Source: Sialis fuliginosa
Lineage: Eukaryota > Arthropoda > Insecta > Megaloptera > Sialidae
Direction: 5' to 3'
DNA length: 64,000 nucleotides
Assembly: GCA_961205875.1 (NCBI GenBank)
Contig: OY540822.1
Coordinates: 5,954,501-6,018,500 of the forward strand
Below, in pieces: positions 29,854 to 40,801 of this stretch; within the stretch, counting starts at the first letter, position 1; the number at the start of each line of letters is the position of its first letter. The position numbers were made by a program, and so were the translations under genes. The notes below the pieces were generated by a model, which worked only from the letters and a program-made list of their open reading frames with translations, was not told the origin of the DNA and made no database searches.

Positions 29854-31600
29854 TTAAATGAGAGTTCTGGGGATGTCCACAGGACTCGTCAATCTTAAAT
29901 CCAGGTTGTCCTGAGGGTAGGTATGCACTTGATGTGGTTTTATTTTATTCCTAAACCTTTTTACATAATAAAATATAACATACATGATTATGAATATAAT
30001 TATTAGGTATAATATAATAGTCCATACACTAATATTGTTAAAGTGAACTGGAGTATTAGGTATTGAGTTTAATTCTGTTTTCTTGATTTCCAATGCGTTC
30101 TGCAGGTGTTCAAGTTCTTTTAGATTCACTGTATTAAGTTTTATGGGTTCATAATTAATAAGTTGGGTATTATTTATTACACTTTCAAAATTAAGTTTTG
30201 GTAACTCTATATTCTGAAATTTAGTTTTGTTATCTTGGTATGTTTTAATTTTTATATTGTTTATTATTATTTCACACTGAGAGTCTAGTTCAAGTAAGTA
30301 AGTTCCTTTTATGGGTAAGTTGTCTCTGTTATTGCCGCACTTCTGGATTGCAATAAATGTACTAGGTGATATTATTAGCCACTTATTATTTTCTACCTTT
30401 TTAATTTTTATATTATTAATTTTTGTTTTAATTTGGATACAATTATTTATTTGTTTTGAGTATTTTAATAGTTGTACTTCGCAAGGGAGTTCTTCCTTCT
30501 GGAGTTCTGTAGGGTTGTTCTCTTGACAAATGAATTCTTCAGGTGTTATTTCTCGGCATTTTGAATCAAGGAACGAGTATCTTTGTTCGTTCAGAATGAG
30601 GTAATTTGAATGAGGAAGGATTGTTTTATAGTCCTCTTTGCTAGGAGTTGGTAATGGATATAAATGGAAATAATTATAATTTTCATTTTCTACTATTGGT
30701 ACTTCAACTATAAAAATAATTTGATTTTCTTTACTGTATGCTTTTATTTCTATAATTTTCTCAAATAGCAATATATTTTTCAATACTGGTTTAAAGGGCA
30801 GTTTATTATTTGTCAGTTGATTTGCAATTATTTGGACTTCGTTTAAAAGTTCATTTGGTTCAATTATAGAATTATGAAATGTGTTTAGTTTAGCAAAAGT
30901 GATAGCGATTTCTATTTTTTCAAATATATCATATATTATTTGAAAGGTGGTAATTATTTGTGAAGCTACCATTTGTATAGTAAGGTAATGTTGTGTATCT
31001 ATATTTATAAGTTGAACTGTTTTTAATGTATGTTGAATTCGCATAATATGAGACTTAAGAACGATTTGATTGTGTGATAGGTTTTGCGTCATTTCTTTGA
31101 AATTTTGAATAGATTTTTGGAGGAGGGTAATATGTCCATTTACTGAATCTTTTAATTTATTTTGATTACTTGATAATTGGGATATCAATTTATCATACTT
31201 ATTGGCGTCATTTTGGTCTAAATTACCGGTTATTGCCTTTATTATAGTTCCTAATCCATCTATTAATCCTCTTTTGCTTCTTTTAATATTTGAAGGGTTC
31301 AATTGATTTATTTGAGTGGTTATTTTGTTTTCAAGTGTGTCCATTAAATGATATGAATTGAAAAACTCTCTTTTATAGTCTTTTGTGTTATCTTTATTAA
31401 ATGCATTTTTTATGTCGTTCGAATGTTTTTGAATTAGTTTAAATTCTGCGGTTATATTAGTTATGTCGAATATTTGAACAAATGACCAGTGATCTACCTT
31501 GTTTTGTGCGTTGCCCAATTTTAGGGGTAGTAATCCAGGGTTATCATTAAGTTTATGGAATGTGGGATAAGTTATTCCAAATTTACAGCATGTGAGGAAT
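29854..31600 (-). CDS. env: Envelope fusion protein, main exon
   Basis: About 580 residues from the predicted acceptor at 31600 to 29854. A furin-type site RSKR (31270-31281) is followed by a glycine-rich fusion-peptide-like GLIDGLGTIIKAITG. A long helical region follows, then a cysteine-containing ectodomain, one membrane span near the C-terminus (IILYLIIIFIIMYVIFYYV) and a short cytoplasmic tail. This architecture is that of the baculovirus F-like Env of errantiviruses, which mediates membrane fusion. No ATG lies between the acceptor and the conserved region; the start is probably supplied by splicing from 36808-36786. Confidence 0.88.
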
Positions 31601-34600
31601 CTGTAAAAAGAGAGGGCTTTTTTAGTTCTTTGATATGAACTATTTCTTTCTTTTGGGTTTGTTCGTTAGTTATCTCTACCCTATTATGTTCTAACATTTT
31701 AGTTATTTTATATGGTCCTGAGAATTTGTTAAATTTTTTGTTTCTACTCTGGGGGTTTTGTCTAAATACAATCTGTCCTAAGTGAAATTCTTTACTTGTG
31801 TCTCCTAATGTATTTATTTTAGAAATTACTTTTTCTTTCTTGTTCTTTAAATTTTCGCTAACTTGTTGATAGATATGTTTTAGTTTTTCTTTATGGGTCT
31901 CTGCATATTCTGTATAGAATGCTTCAGGTATAAATAATTCGTGAGGGTTTCTAGAATTTGTATGTCCGAACGTTAGTTCGAATGGTGTATATTTAGTGGA
32001 ACTATGTATTGTATTATTATATCCTATTATAGCATAATTCATTAAGTTATTTTCTTTAGGGTATTTTTCTTTTAGTATTCTCAAATGTTCAATTATGGTG
32101 GAGTGAAATCTTTCAACTGTACTATTAGATTCGTGATGTTTGGCGGTTGTAAAATGTATATTTATTTTATGTAAATTTAGAATTTCTTTTACCGTGTCAT
32201 TATTAAATTCGGAACCGTTATCAATTACTAATTTTTCGGGTATACCAAATGAGGTAAAATATTTTATTAAGGCATTACTTATGTGAATAGCTGTTTTTCC
32301 TACAATGTTAATGGCTTGTGCATATTTTGAGAATGAATCAACTAGTGTTAAATAGTTTTTGTTATCATATGTAAAGATATCAATATTTACGATTTGAAAA
32401 GGCCTTGAAGCTGTTTCGGTTAGCATAAGGGGTGTATAAGGAAGTTTTCTAGCGTATTTTGCTCGTTGACAGTTATGACATGAATTAATATAATTTGTTA
32501 TGGTTGTTTTCATATTTTTCCAGTAATAGTTTCTGCTAAGGTATTCTAACGTTTCTGTAATTCCACGATGGTTTGTTTTACCTTCATGATGATTTTTTGT
32601 TAGAAGTAGCTGTTCTTCTTTGTCAGTGACTGTATTTATCAATTTTAGACATCTTATTAATCTTGGTCCTTGTGTAGAGAAGTGTTCTAAATAAATCTTA
32701 TTAAAACTTTGGTATAATTTATCTGTACGAAAGTATATAAAGTAAGTCTTATTTTGAATTGTATATTCCTTAAGGAATTGCAGAATGAGGTCTTCATTGT
32801 TCGTTTCAGATAATTCAATTGTTGTAATTTTATGGTCTTCTTCAGTTTTTTGGTTCACTATTAGTTTATTGTATAACCGAGGATATACCAAAATTTGATT
32901 TATTTTATTATTGATTATTTCATCCAATATTTTTATTCCTGAGTTGGTGGTTTCATTATATGTTGAATGTTGTGTAGACATTCCAGTGTCGTCATAAGGT
33001 TGGGTAAAAGGTGGTCTTATTTGTATATCAGAAATTATTTCAATTTTTGGTTTTCTTTTTGGAATTGGGTTTTCTAGGTTGGCTGCATTTTCAGAAATAT
33101 TTCTTAAATATTCTAATGTTTCGCGGTTAATTTCACCAGGGTTGTTAATTAGGGATTCGTTTTCGAGGGCGTTTATTTTAATTCTAGACAAAGCGTCTGC
33201 GTTAGTGTTTAGTTTCCCTTTTTTATAAATAATGTCATAATCGAATTCTTCTAATTTTAATCGCCATCTTACTAATTTTGAGTTGGGTTCTTTAAGTTTA
33301 TATAACCATACTAGGGGTCTTGAATCAGTATAGATAGTAAATTTTCTACCGAATAGATATGGTCTGAAATATTTGCATGCCCAGACTATTGCTAACAATT
33401 CTTTTTCGATAGTGCTATATTTTTGTTCTGATTCGTTTAAAGTTCGTGAAGCGAATGCTATAGGTTTGTCTGATCCTATGGGACCTTGGGAAAGTACTGA
33501 ACCTAGTGCCACGTTAGAGGCATCCGTTGTTAATATGAATTCTTTACTGAAATCAGGGTATTTTAAAATAGGTGCGTTTGTTAGTAATTGTTTGCATATG
33601 TTAAAGGCGTTTATAAAGTCTTTGTCATGAATGATCTTATGATTTTTCTTTAGGCATTGCGTGAGGGGTTTTGTAATTTTAGCGAAATCTTTGATAAATT
33701 TTCTATAATAACCGACTAAACCTAAAAAGCTTTTTATTTCTTTTGGGGTAGTTGGAATGGGAAAATTTTTTACTGCATGAATTTTTTCTGGATTGGGTTT
33801 AACTCCATTGGGTGTAATTACGTGTCCTAGATAATTTGTCTCCTTTCGTAAGAATTCTGATTTATCTAGTTGAATTTTAAAATTTGACTGTCTTAATCTT
33901 TCGAATACGGATTTTAACCTGTCTATATGTTCTTGTAAAGACGTGCTGAATATTACTATGTCATCCAAGTACACTAAACATGTTTCATTCTGGAGTCCTC
34001 GTAGAATATTATCCATAATTCTTTGAAACGTAGAAGGGCTATTTTTTAAACCAAAGGGCATTCTTTTAAATTCGTAATGACCGTTTTCTGTAGAGAAAGC
34101 TGTCTTTTGGATATCGTCGGGGTCCATCTCAATTTGGTGGAAACCGTTTGCTAGATCTAATGTGGTAAAATATTGACTTTTTCCTAACTTGTCTAATATG
34201 TCGTTTATATTTGGCAAGGGGTATTTATCGTCTACTGTTTTGTCATTTAATTTTCGATAATCTATAACCATTCGCCATTTCTGCTTATTTGAGGCATCTA
34301 ATTTTTTTGGGACAATCCATATGGGACTTGACCATGGAGATGTGGAATGTTGTATGATATTTTGTTTTAATAAATTTTTTATTTGATTTCTAACCTCTTG
34401 TCTATGTACTTCAGGGTATCTATACGTTTTCGTAAAAACAGGGGTGTCGTCTGTTAATTTAATTTTATGTCGTATTTTGTTAGTAAAAGTTAAGGGGGAG
34501 TTTTCGTTGTAGAGTATGTCTCTATACTCATAACATATTTTCCTAATTGCATTTTTCTCTTCGATATTGCAATGGTCTAAACGCAAGTTTTTCAAGTTAG

Positions 34601-35340
34601 ACTTCTGAATATTATCTTCGGATTTGTTGAAATTTTGTCCATGTGGGTTTTCAATAAAATTTATTTCATTTATATTTAGGGATTCTACATCAATAGGTTG
34701 AGTGATAATTACTTTAGCTATGTTTAATCCTGAATTTATTATGGTAGTTAACGTTGAATGATTTTTTATGTTTACTAAAGATTGGGGAATTTCTATATGA
34801 TTTCCTAAATTTATATAATTCAAAACTACTGTGCCTTCTTTTATGTTTACGGGTAATCTAACTACTTGTTCTGTTCGTGGAGGAATCGTGATTACATAAT
34901 TATTTTCCTTTAAAAGATTTCTTAGCTCGGTTAATTCTTCTGATTCATATATTATGGGAATTTGAGTAGTTGGGGATACTAATAACTTTTTGTTTAAATC
35001 TACGGACATTTTCAATTGTCTTAAGAGATCTATGCCTATTAAACCATCATATTTATTGCTAAATTTAAACAAATGGAATTTGTGTATTTCCGGGATTCTA
35101 AATATGTTAAATACAGGGATGGTTATAACTTCATTGTGATAGCTTATACCATGTGCTGTTTGGATACTAAATTCTTCATTATGAATATAATTTTTGTAGA
35201 ATTGGTATGCTAATTCTGGATTTATCATGCTTCTAGAACTTCCGGTATCAATTAAGAAATTTGCATTGAGTTGTGGTATGTAAATATGGGGGAGATTTAT
35301 TTTCGTGAAGTTAAAGTTGATTATGGTGGGGGTTCTGTTG
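31572..35340 (-). CDS. pol: Errantivirus-like Pol: protease, RT, RNase H, integrase
   Basis: About 1,255 codons, in the -1 frame to gag and overlapping its end. No own start: the protease motif LIDTGSSRSM lies just before the first ATG (35228). RT motifs: TTLDLANGFHQ and YLDD (33960-33971). RNase H: LTTDASNVALGSV, YSTIEKELLAIVW and IYTDSRPL. Integrase: HHEGKTNHRG ... CHNCQRAK zinc region, then VNIDIF, LVIDNGSEF and ESNSTVERFHS. The C-terminal FSGPYKITKML is GPY/F-like. All catalytic motifs are present and no stop interrupts it. Confidence 0.93.
31600..31610 (-). promoter_or_regulatory. Predicted env splice acceptor
   Basis: On the minus strand CTTTTTACAG precedes the env exon (first exon base 31600), inside the last codons of pol. 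Errantiviruses and retroviruses make env from a spliced subgenomic RNA, so this is the expected place. Confidence 0.65.
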
Positions 35341-36667
35341 GTTTGTCCTGAGGAAAATTTTCGTTGGGGTCCTCGTCTGTATAATCGTCTCTATATAAAT
35401 TATCTTCGTCATTTAGATCAGGGTCGGAATAGGGGTCTATTTCCTTTTCAATTGAGAAATTATAATCATTACTGTTATAATATGGGTCTTCGTAATTCTC
35501 ATTGTTAAGAGTTTCTAAATTTTCGGGGTTGCAGTTTACTTCTTGTAAATATAATTTATTTGGAGGTTGTCTAGTATTTCCGGATGAAGTATCCATAGGT
35601 ACTACTGTATACGGATTTTCTGTGTTATATGTATTCCGTTGAGGATAATTAATATATTTTGTTTGATTTGATTGAGGCTTATAGAAAGTCTTTATTTGTT
35701 GAGGATTCATGAAACGTTGTTCATTTCTTCTAATTTGGCTTTGTGTTTGGTTGAAAAATGGGTGTCTGTATTGGTTTGTGTTATTCTGAGGGGTTTGATT
35801 AAATATTTGGGGTGTAGGAGTCTGATTAAAGAATGTTGGTCTTGGCGATTGGTAATTGGGTTGATTAAAGGTGTATTGTGGTTTTTGTGATTGGTAATTA
35901 GGTTGGAAAAAAGTGTATTGCGGTTTCTGATATGGTTGTGGGGAAATTTTGTTAGCTGCCGGTTGAATACGGTTGATAGGTTTAAATAGATTCTGACTAT
36001 TTAAATAATTACTTCTATTCTGGCTATAGAGGAAATTTTCTTCTTCTATTACTAGTGACATTGCCTTTTCTAAACTATCGGGACTTCTTAAACGAATATT
36101 ATTTTGTATTTGTCCTGATAAACCTCTAATAAAGGTCTTGAGTGCAAGGTTTTCATAATTTTTTAAATAAACTTGTCGTTCTATGGGTGTTAGTTCTAAG
36201 TTGTTTAATTTTGATATTATTAAACTTCTTGCATCTTGACATCTCATGCCAAAATTATAAGGAGTTTCATTTTTGGAGGAGTTTAGCGCAATTAAATCTT
36301 GTACCAAACAATCTATGTTCCGTTGGTCTCCAAAGCTTAGTTTTAATGAATTTTTTATTTCTAACCATGTTCGTAACTCTAGACGTGAACCAATTAAACT
36401 TAAGGCTCGTCCTGTTAATTTACCTAATATTGCTCTAAATAAAAAATTCTTTACTGTTGGGTCTTCGTTACTAAAGGTATTTATTAAACTTTCGCAGTTA
36501 TCTAAAAAGATATTTAACGTGTGTGGGTTTCCGTCATAGTGAGGAATTGTGTCTACATATAATTTTAATAATTGGTAATTTATAGGGTGTGGGGTTGTCA
36601 TTGTTGAAATTGTTATTGTGTTTAGTTGATCAGTTAGTTCACTTATATCTACTTCTGAATCTGTCAT
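35321..36667 (-). CDS. gag: Errantivirus-like Gag
   Basis: 448 residues from ATG at 36667 (MTDSEVDISELTDQL). The capsid-like half has HTLNIFLDNCESLINTF ... FLFRAILGKLTGRA ... DARSLIISKLNN. The C-terminal half is rich in Asn, Gln, Pro and Tyr with repeated PQYTFFQPNYQSQ-type units (about residues 238-280) and no CCHC knuckle, as usual in this lineage. An acidic tail ends in TEPPP. The initiation codon lies within the predicted env intron, so spliced RNA does not make Gag. Confidence 0.9.
   Translation of the reverse strand: MTDSEVDISELTDQLNTITISTMTTPHPINYQLLKLYVDTIPHYDGNPHTLNIFLDNCESLINTFSNEDPTVKNFLFRAILGKLTGRALSLIGSRLELRTWLEIKNSLKLSFGDQRNIDCLVQDLIALNSSKNETPYNFGMRCQDARSLIISKLNNLELTPIERQVYLKNYENLALKTFIRGLSGQIQNNIRLRSPDSLEKAMSLVIEEENFLYSQNRSNYLNSQNLFKPINRIQPAANKISPQPYQKPQYTFFQPNYQSQKPQYTFNQPNYQSPRPTFFNQTPTPQIFNQTPQNNTNQYRHPFFNQTQSQIRRNEQRFMNPQQIKTFYKPQSNQTKYINYPQRNTYNTENPYTVVPMDTSSGNTRQPPNKLYLQEVNCNPENLETLNNENYEDPYYNSNDYNFSIEKEIDPYSDPDLNDEDNLYRDDYTDEDPNENFPQDKPTEPPP
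35354..35360 (-). promoter_or_regulatory. Candidate -1 frameshift site at gag/pol
   Basis: Minus-strand A AAT TTT in the gag frame, 11 codons before the gag stop (35321-35323). Pol is in the -1 frame and open from here through the protease. I did not identify a convincing downstream stem. Confidence 0.6.
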
Positions 36668-36785
36668 TCAGTATTGATTATATGCTATTTGATTATTATT
36701 TTATTATTTATTTCTATTTAGAAATGAAAATTATTTCTTATTTTCTTAGGATTCAATTATTAGGAAAGTAATTTTCTGAACTTAC

Positions 36786-36808
36786 ATTAATATCTCGATC
36801 ATTTTCAT
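36786..36808 (-). CDS. env: Predicted first coding exon of env
   Basis: On the minus strand a short frame opens at ATG 36808 and runs to a consensus donor at 36786/36785 (AAT then GTAAGT). The donor leaves two bases of a codon and the acceptor at 31600 supplies one, so the phases match. The joined N-terminus would be short and hydrophobic, as for a signal peptide. The intron would be 36785-31601 and would remove gag and pol. This is a prediction from the sequence alone. Confidence 0.6.
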
Positions 36809-36867
36809 TTTCTTAATTCTATGCTGGTTTCGGCTATGTGTGTCTTCCACCAGTTTTTCTCTTGAAC

Positions 36868-36980
36868 GTCGGCGATCTTTGTCCTAGTTCTGGAGGGTGT
36901 AGAACTTCGGCGATGCTGTCCTAGGTTCTGCTGGGTGTCAGGCTTTGGCGATGCTGTCCTTGGCTCTGATCTTTGTAGAA
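36868..36980 (-). repeat. Short tandem repeats in the proviral leader
   Basis: About three imperfect copies (period near 40-45 bp) containing CGGCGATxxTGTCCTxGxTCTG and GGGTGT, between the primer site and the env donor. Position recalls the repeat array in the 5' leader of Drosophila gypsy that binds an insulator protein; a similar function here is speculative. Confidence 0.55.
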
Positions 36981-37083
36981 TGATTTCTTTCTTCTTCTGG
37001 TACCACTTTGTTTTATTTTCTTTATTGTCTATTAACTGTTAAAACAGACCGAATCTCGCGATTTTTGTCGATTTTCGTTAGAC

Positions 37084-37102
37084 AATCCTACCGACTGCGC
37101 CA
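37084..37102 (-). promoter_or_regulatory. Primer binding site, tRNA-Ser type
   Basis: Minus-strand TGGCGCAGTCGGTAGGAT, overlapping the last T of the 5' LTR. It is the tRNA-Ser-complementary site I associate with 17.6/297/ZAM-type errantiviruses. Confidence 0.8.
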
Positions 37103-37375
37103 GTTATGTTGCGGCTTCCGGAAAGAAGGTTTTTAAAAAATCAAATACAAGTTTTGTGACTAGTATAATGATACTTTACAAAGATACACTATGTCTCAAT
37201 ATCAAAATAAAAGTGTTTACAGTTTATGAATACAAAGCTTATATACTAATTGGTTATCTATTATGATTCAATTATAAGGAATTTGTATGGGATACATGTG
37301 CCTGCTGATAGTAGACGTATTTGGCAATAAACCTTGATAGTCTGCTTATCTGCATCCGGTCGTGGTATCATAACT
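37102..37375 (-). repeat. 5' LTR of errantivirus-like provirus
   Basis: 274 bp, AGTTATG...CATAACT, followed by TGCT (37376-37379). Confidence 0.93.
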
Positions 37376-37651
37376 TGCTACAAACTTGTCTAATATTGTA
37401 GTACATACATAACACTTATTAGAGATTTTACAGTGAATTTTTTCTCTGGATTCTTAATATATTTGGTAGACCATTCATTCATTCACCACTTCTTTGGCCA
37501 GCACCAGGAACCGAGAAAGCTGTAAACGATCTCGAAGGGTGCTGCCAGTGGCGTAGCTGAGCGTCCGCAACCCCCGCGGTGCGGGGGGGGCCCGAGCTCA
37601 AGGGAGCCCCGCGAGCTACCGCGAAAAAAATATGAATGTTAAATAATTAAA

Positions 37652-37856
37652 TCTGCAAACCTAAGTAACCGAATCGACCCAGCTTGTGCTAATTTTTTTA
37701 TTTTTGAATATGCAATCCTAAGTAACCGAATCAACCCAGCTTGTGCAGTTTATTTGATCGTCCAATGTGCAAACCCAAGTACCCGAATCGACCCAGCTCA
37801 AGCTATTTTTTTGACTTTGAATGTGCAACCGAAAGTAACCGAAACGACCCAGCTTT
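37652..37856. repeat. Subterminal tandem repeats, about 57-bp unit, 3.5 copies
   Basis: Each copy holds AAGTAACCGAATCGACCCAGC followed by a T-rich run and AATGTGCAA. Copies begin near 37656, 37713, 37770 and 37826. Subterminal repeats in hAT elements often bind the transposase, so these are candidate binding sites. Confidence 0.8.
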
Positions 37857-38250
37857 AAAATCACGATAACACAGAAAAATATATTTAAATTAGAAAACAC
37901 TACACAAACAACTACAACACGTCTTCATAACGTTCAACACTTTTGCAACAAATATACATTTCAAATAACTGTCAACTTCCCAGTAAACGGGCACAGTTTT
38001 ACCAACGTAGTTCATGAAAATAACTAGAACGTGCATTCCCCTTGCCCCTTTCGTATTTCCAAGAGTAACCAATGATGGCAATAAGAGCTGATTATCTATA
38101 TTATATGTGATTTGTGGTAGACATCAATCGTTCAATTCAGTTGCACTTCATTTCAATTACATTGTGTCTTCAGTTGCGTCTTCATTTTAAATTAGTATAT
38201 TGTCAATACAATCGCGTGTGAACTTGGTGAATATTTTTTTGAGTAAAAAA

Positions 38251-40089
38251 ATGAAACGCTCATACCTAAGTGGTGCTCAGAAAAGAAAAGAAAAAAAAGC
38301 AAGAGTTGAGGATGCTCAAAAATCATCTCAGAAATTATCTTCGTGGATAAAAAGTGCTGAAAAAGTAGCTGATAATACCGCTGAAGTCAGTCTCACTGAC
38401 AATGTCACAACAAGCTCAGATGCAGCTCTTCTTCAAGGTGACAATAATTATGTGACGCACTGTGATAGTGATAAAAACGATGATTCAATGTCCCTATTTC
38501 AAGCAGATCAACCGTTTCCGTCAGATCGAGGACATTATTTGGATGTGAATGTACTTAGTGATGAATTGAAGTATAAAATTATAAATTATGGCCCTTGCAA
38601 ACCAAAAAGACCTTTTCCTAAAGACTCTCATAACAGAAGTTTTTCTGCAGATTATTATTTTATAAAATCTAATGATTCGAGTCTTACTTTACCAAGATTA
38701 TGGCTATGCTACTCAAAATTACTCAATAAAGTTTATTGTGAACACTGCTGGCTTTTTGCAGACCGAACAGATGCTTATTTTCATTCAGAATGGATTGAAG
38801 GAATAAACGATTGGCAAGGTCTATCAAAAAAAATTAAAGTACACCGCACCGCTCAGTATCATGTTGATGCTTCGTCAAAATACGATATGTGGAAAAATAA
38901 AAGAACCATTGATCATTTGATAAATTCAGAATTGAAGCAAAAGTGTAATTTTTGGAAAGAAGTACTGAAGCGTATAGCCGATGTAATATTGATGCTAGCA
39001 AGCTGTAATTTAGCTTTACGTGGTCATCGTGAGCAAAAAGTTGATGATCTTGATTTCCACAATAGAGGCAATTTTTTAAGTGTGATTGAACTCTTAGCTA
39101 AATACGATGGTGTATTGTTTAGCTTATTAAATTCAAAAAATAAAAAAATTTATTATTTGAGTCCTCAAATTCAAAATGAACTTATTAGTTTATTATCAGT
39201 TCAGGTTCGAAAGACTATTATAGAAGATATTCAAAAGAGTAAGTTTTATTCTACAATACTAGACACTACTCAAGATATTTCTAAAAAAGAACAACTAAGT
39301 GTTGTGATTCAATTTGTGAGTATTGAGTACGACGATGACTGCAAGCTTCGTGATTTAAAAATCCAAGAAAGTTTTTTAGGATTTTTTCAAATTTTAGATC
39401 CAAGTGCTCAAGGATTGGAAGTGGAAATTTTGAAAATATTACAAGAAAATGATATACTCATCGAAAATTGTCGTGGCCAAGGATATGATGGAGCTAGTGT
39501 CATGAGTGGCATCTATTCTGGATTACAAAAAAGAATTTGTAATATTCAGCCGAAAGCGTCATACGTGCATTGCTTATCTCACAACCTTAATTTAGTTTTA
39601 GAAGATTCTGTTAAATCTTTAGTTTTGGTACAGAAATTTTACGAAACTCTGCAACGACTTTATGCATTTTTTAGTGCAAGTATTAAGCGCTGGGATGTAC
39701 TCATTGAAACAATGAATTCATACTCATTGAAGTATCCTGTGGTGAAAAAATTGTGTGCTACAAGGTGGTCATCCAGACATGATGCTATATACGCATGTCG
39801 ACTAGGGTTTCGACCAATAATGAAATCATTATTAAAAATAAATTTAGTTTCCAAAGACAGCGATACCAAAAATGAAGCAATGTCTTTATATAAACTTATG
39901 AACAAATTTGAATTTGTTACTTTTCTAGTTATGGAATGCAAGGTCTTAGAAATGACTAATTTAGTCTCAAAAGAATTGCAGAAGAAAAGTATGGATTTAT
40001 TTTATGCTTCAGAGCTATTAAAAGTGTCCTTAGATAATATAATAGAATTAAGAAAAAAAATATATATTAAAAAAATATATATATATTGA
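38251..40089 (+). CDS. hAT-family (ZMYM1-like) transposase, C-terminus lost
   Basis: 612 residues from ATG 38251 (MKRSYLSGAQKRKEKK). After a charged N-terminus: a TTF-type zinc-finger region (RSFSADYYF ... VYCEHCWLF ... GINDWQGLSKKIKVH..AQYH), then a DUF4371-like region, RNase H-like core (STILDTTQDISKKEQLSVVI, CRGQGYDGASVMSGIYSGL, YVHCLSHNLNLVLEDS), and CATRWSSRHDA. The C-terminal hAT dimerisation domain is missing: the frame dissolves into an (AT)n stretch at about 40050. The copy is therefore probably inactive. Confidence 0.82.
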   Translation: MKRSYLSGAQKRKEKKARVEDAQKSSQKLSSWIKSAEKVADNTAEVSLTDNVTTSSDAALLQGDNNYVTHCDSDKNDDSMSLFQADQPFPSDRGHYLDVNVLSDELKYKIINYGPCKPKRPFPKDSHNRSFSADYYFIKSNDSSLTLPRLWLCYSKLLNKVYCEHCWLFADRTDAYFHSEWIEGINDWQGLSKKIKVHRTAQYHVDASSKYDMWKNKRTIDHLINSELKQKCNFWKEVLKRIADVILMLASCNLALRGHREQKVDDLDFHNRGNFLSVIELLAKYDGVLFSLLNSKNKKIYYLSPQIQNELISLLSVQVRKTIIEDIQKSKFYSTILDTTQDISKKEQLSVVIQFVSIEYDDDCKLRDLKIQESFLGFFQILDPSAQGLEVEILKILQENDILIENCRGQGYDGASVMSGIYSGLQKRICNIQPKASYVHCLSHNLNLVLEDSVKSLVLVQKFYETLQRLYAFFSASIKRWDVLIETMNSYSLKYPVVKKLCATRWSSRHDAIYACRLGFRPIMKSLLKINLVSKDSDTKNEAMSLYKLMNKFEFVTFLVMECKVLEMTNLVSKELQKKSMDLFYASELLKVSLDNIIELRKKIYIKKIYIY

Positions 40090-40801
40090 TATATTTTTTT
40101 TTGAATATAATTTTATTATTGAATCTATATATTTTATTTTTCGTAGTTTTTAGTTTAAAATTACGTAGCGCCCTTCTGGCACCTCGACACTCCCTTCCTG
40201 TCCGTCCGAACGTCGAACCACCCCGTCTCCACTGTGCTACGCCGAGGCATACTATTTCTATTTGCCGATAGTGGTAATAATGTTACCATGTAGGCGGAGA
40301 TAAATTTAATTCCGAGTATGATTATACATAACACAAACTCAATAATTTTTGAATTTAATTCGTACAACTTATAAAACCCAGTCAATATTTTATTATTATA
40401 TAATTGGATATATACTTACTTTTGTATATCGAATATAATATCATATAATGGTGTTACGGAATACTAAAGTTTTTATATATGTGTGTTTGAATGTGTGATT
40501 AAAACATGGATGAAGTGATTAATTAATGATGATGTTGTAGAAAACTAAAATTTCAAACAGGTGTAGTGTATATATTGTTATGTGTTGTGTATATGTGTAT
40601 GAATCAGTGAAGTTTAAATATGTTTTGTGTAAACCCAAAACTATGAATTGTTGGGGTAAGTCTAACCATTTAAATTATAATTAGAAACAAGGTACTAAAT
40701 AAATTAAAAAAAGAATGTATTTTTATTATTATTTATTTATACTATAATATACATATTAATATTATATATACATACAACAACTGTGGTGGTAGTGGTAATA
40801 T
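40090..40801. other. Non-coding, AT-rich
   Basis: Contains the hAT right side (to about 40248), then no coding signal. The leftward gene ending at 40802 probably polyadenylates here; AATAAA-like words on its strand lie near 40725-40735. Confidence 0.4.

Larger units (their letters stand above)
29571..37375 (-). mobile_element. Errantivirus-like provirus with gag, pol and env
   Basis: Direct LTRs 29571-29844 and 37102-37375 (274 bp each). They start AGTTATG and end CATAACT, the AGT...ACT ends typical of errantiviruses. I see one difference (AGTA for AGTT at 29574). The target duplication TGCT is at 29567-29570 and 37376-37379. A tRNA-Ser-type primer site abuts the 5' LTR. All three large frames are open. 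By LTR identity this is a recent, possibly still active insertion of a retrovirus-like element. Confidence 0.95.
37546..40248 (+). mobile_element. hAT-like element, right end eroded
   Basis: The left end CAGTGGCGTAGC at 37546 is a well-known hAT terminus. Near the right side GTGCTACGCCGAGGC (40234-40248) contains the inverted core GCTACGCC, but the last bases do not match and no 8-bp duplication is seen, so the right end is uncertain. Inside are a GC-rich CCCGCGGTGCGGGGGGG stretch, subterminal tandem repeats and one transposase gene. Confidence 0.65.
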
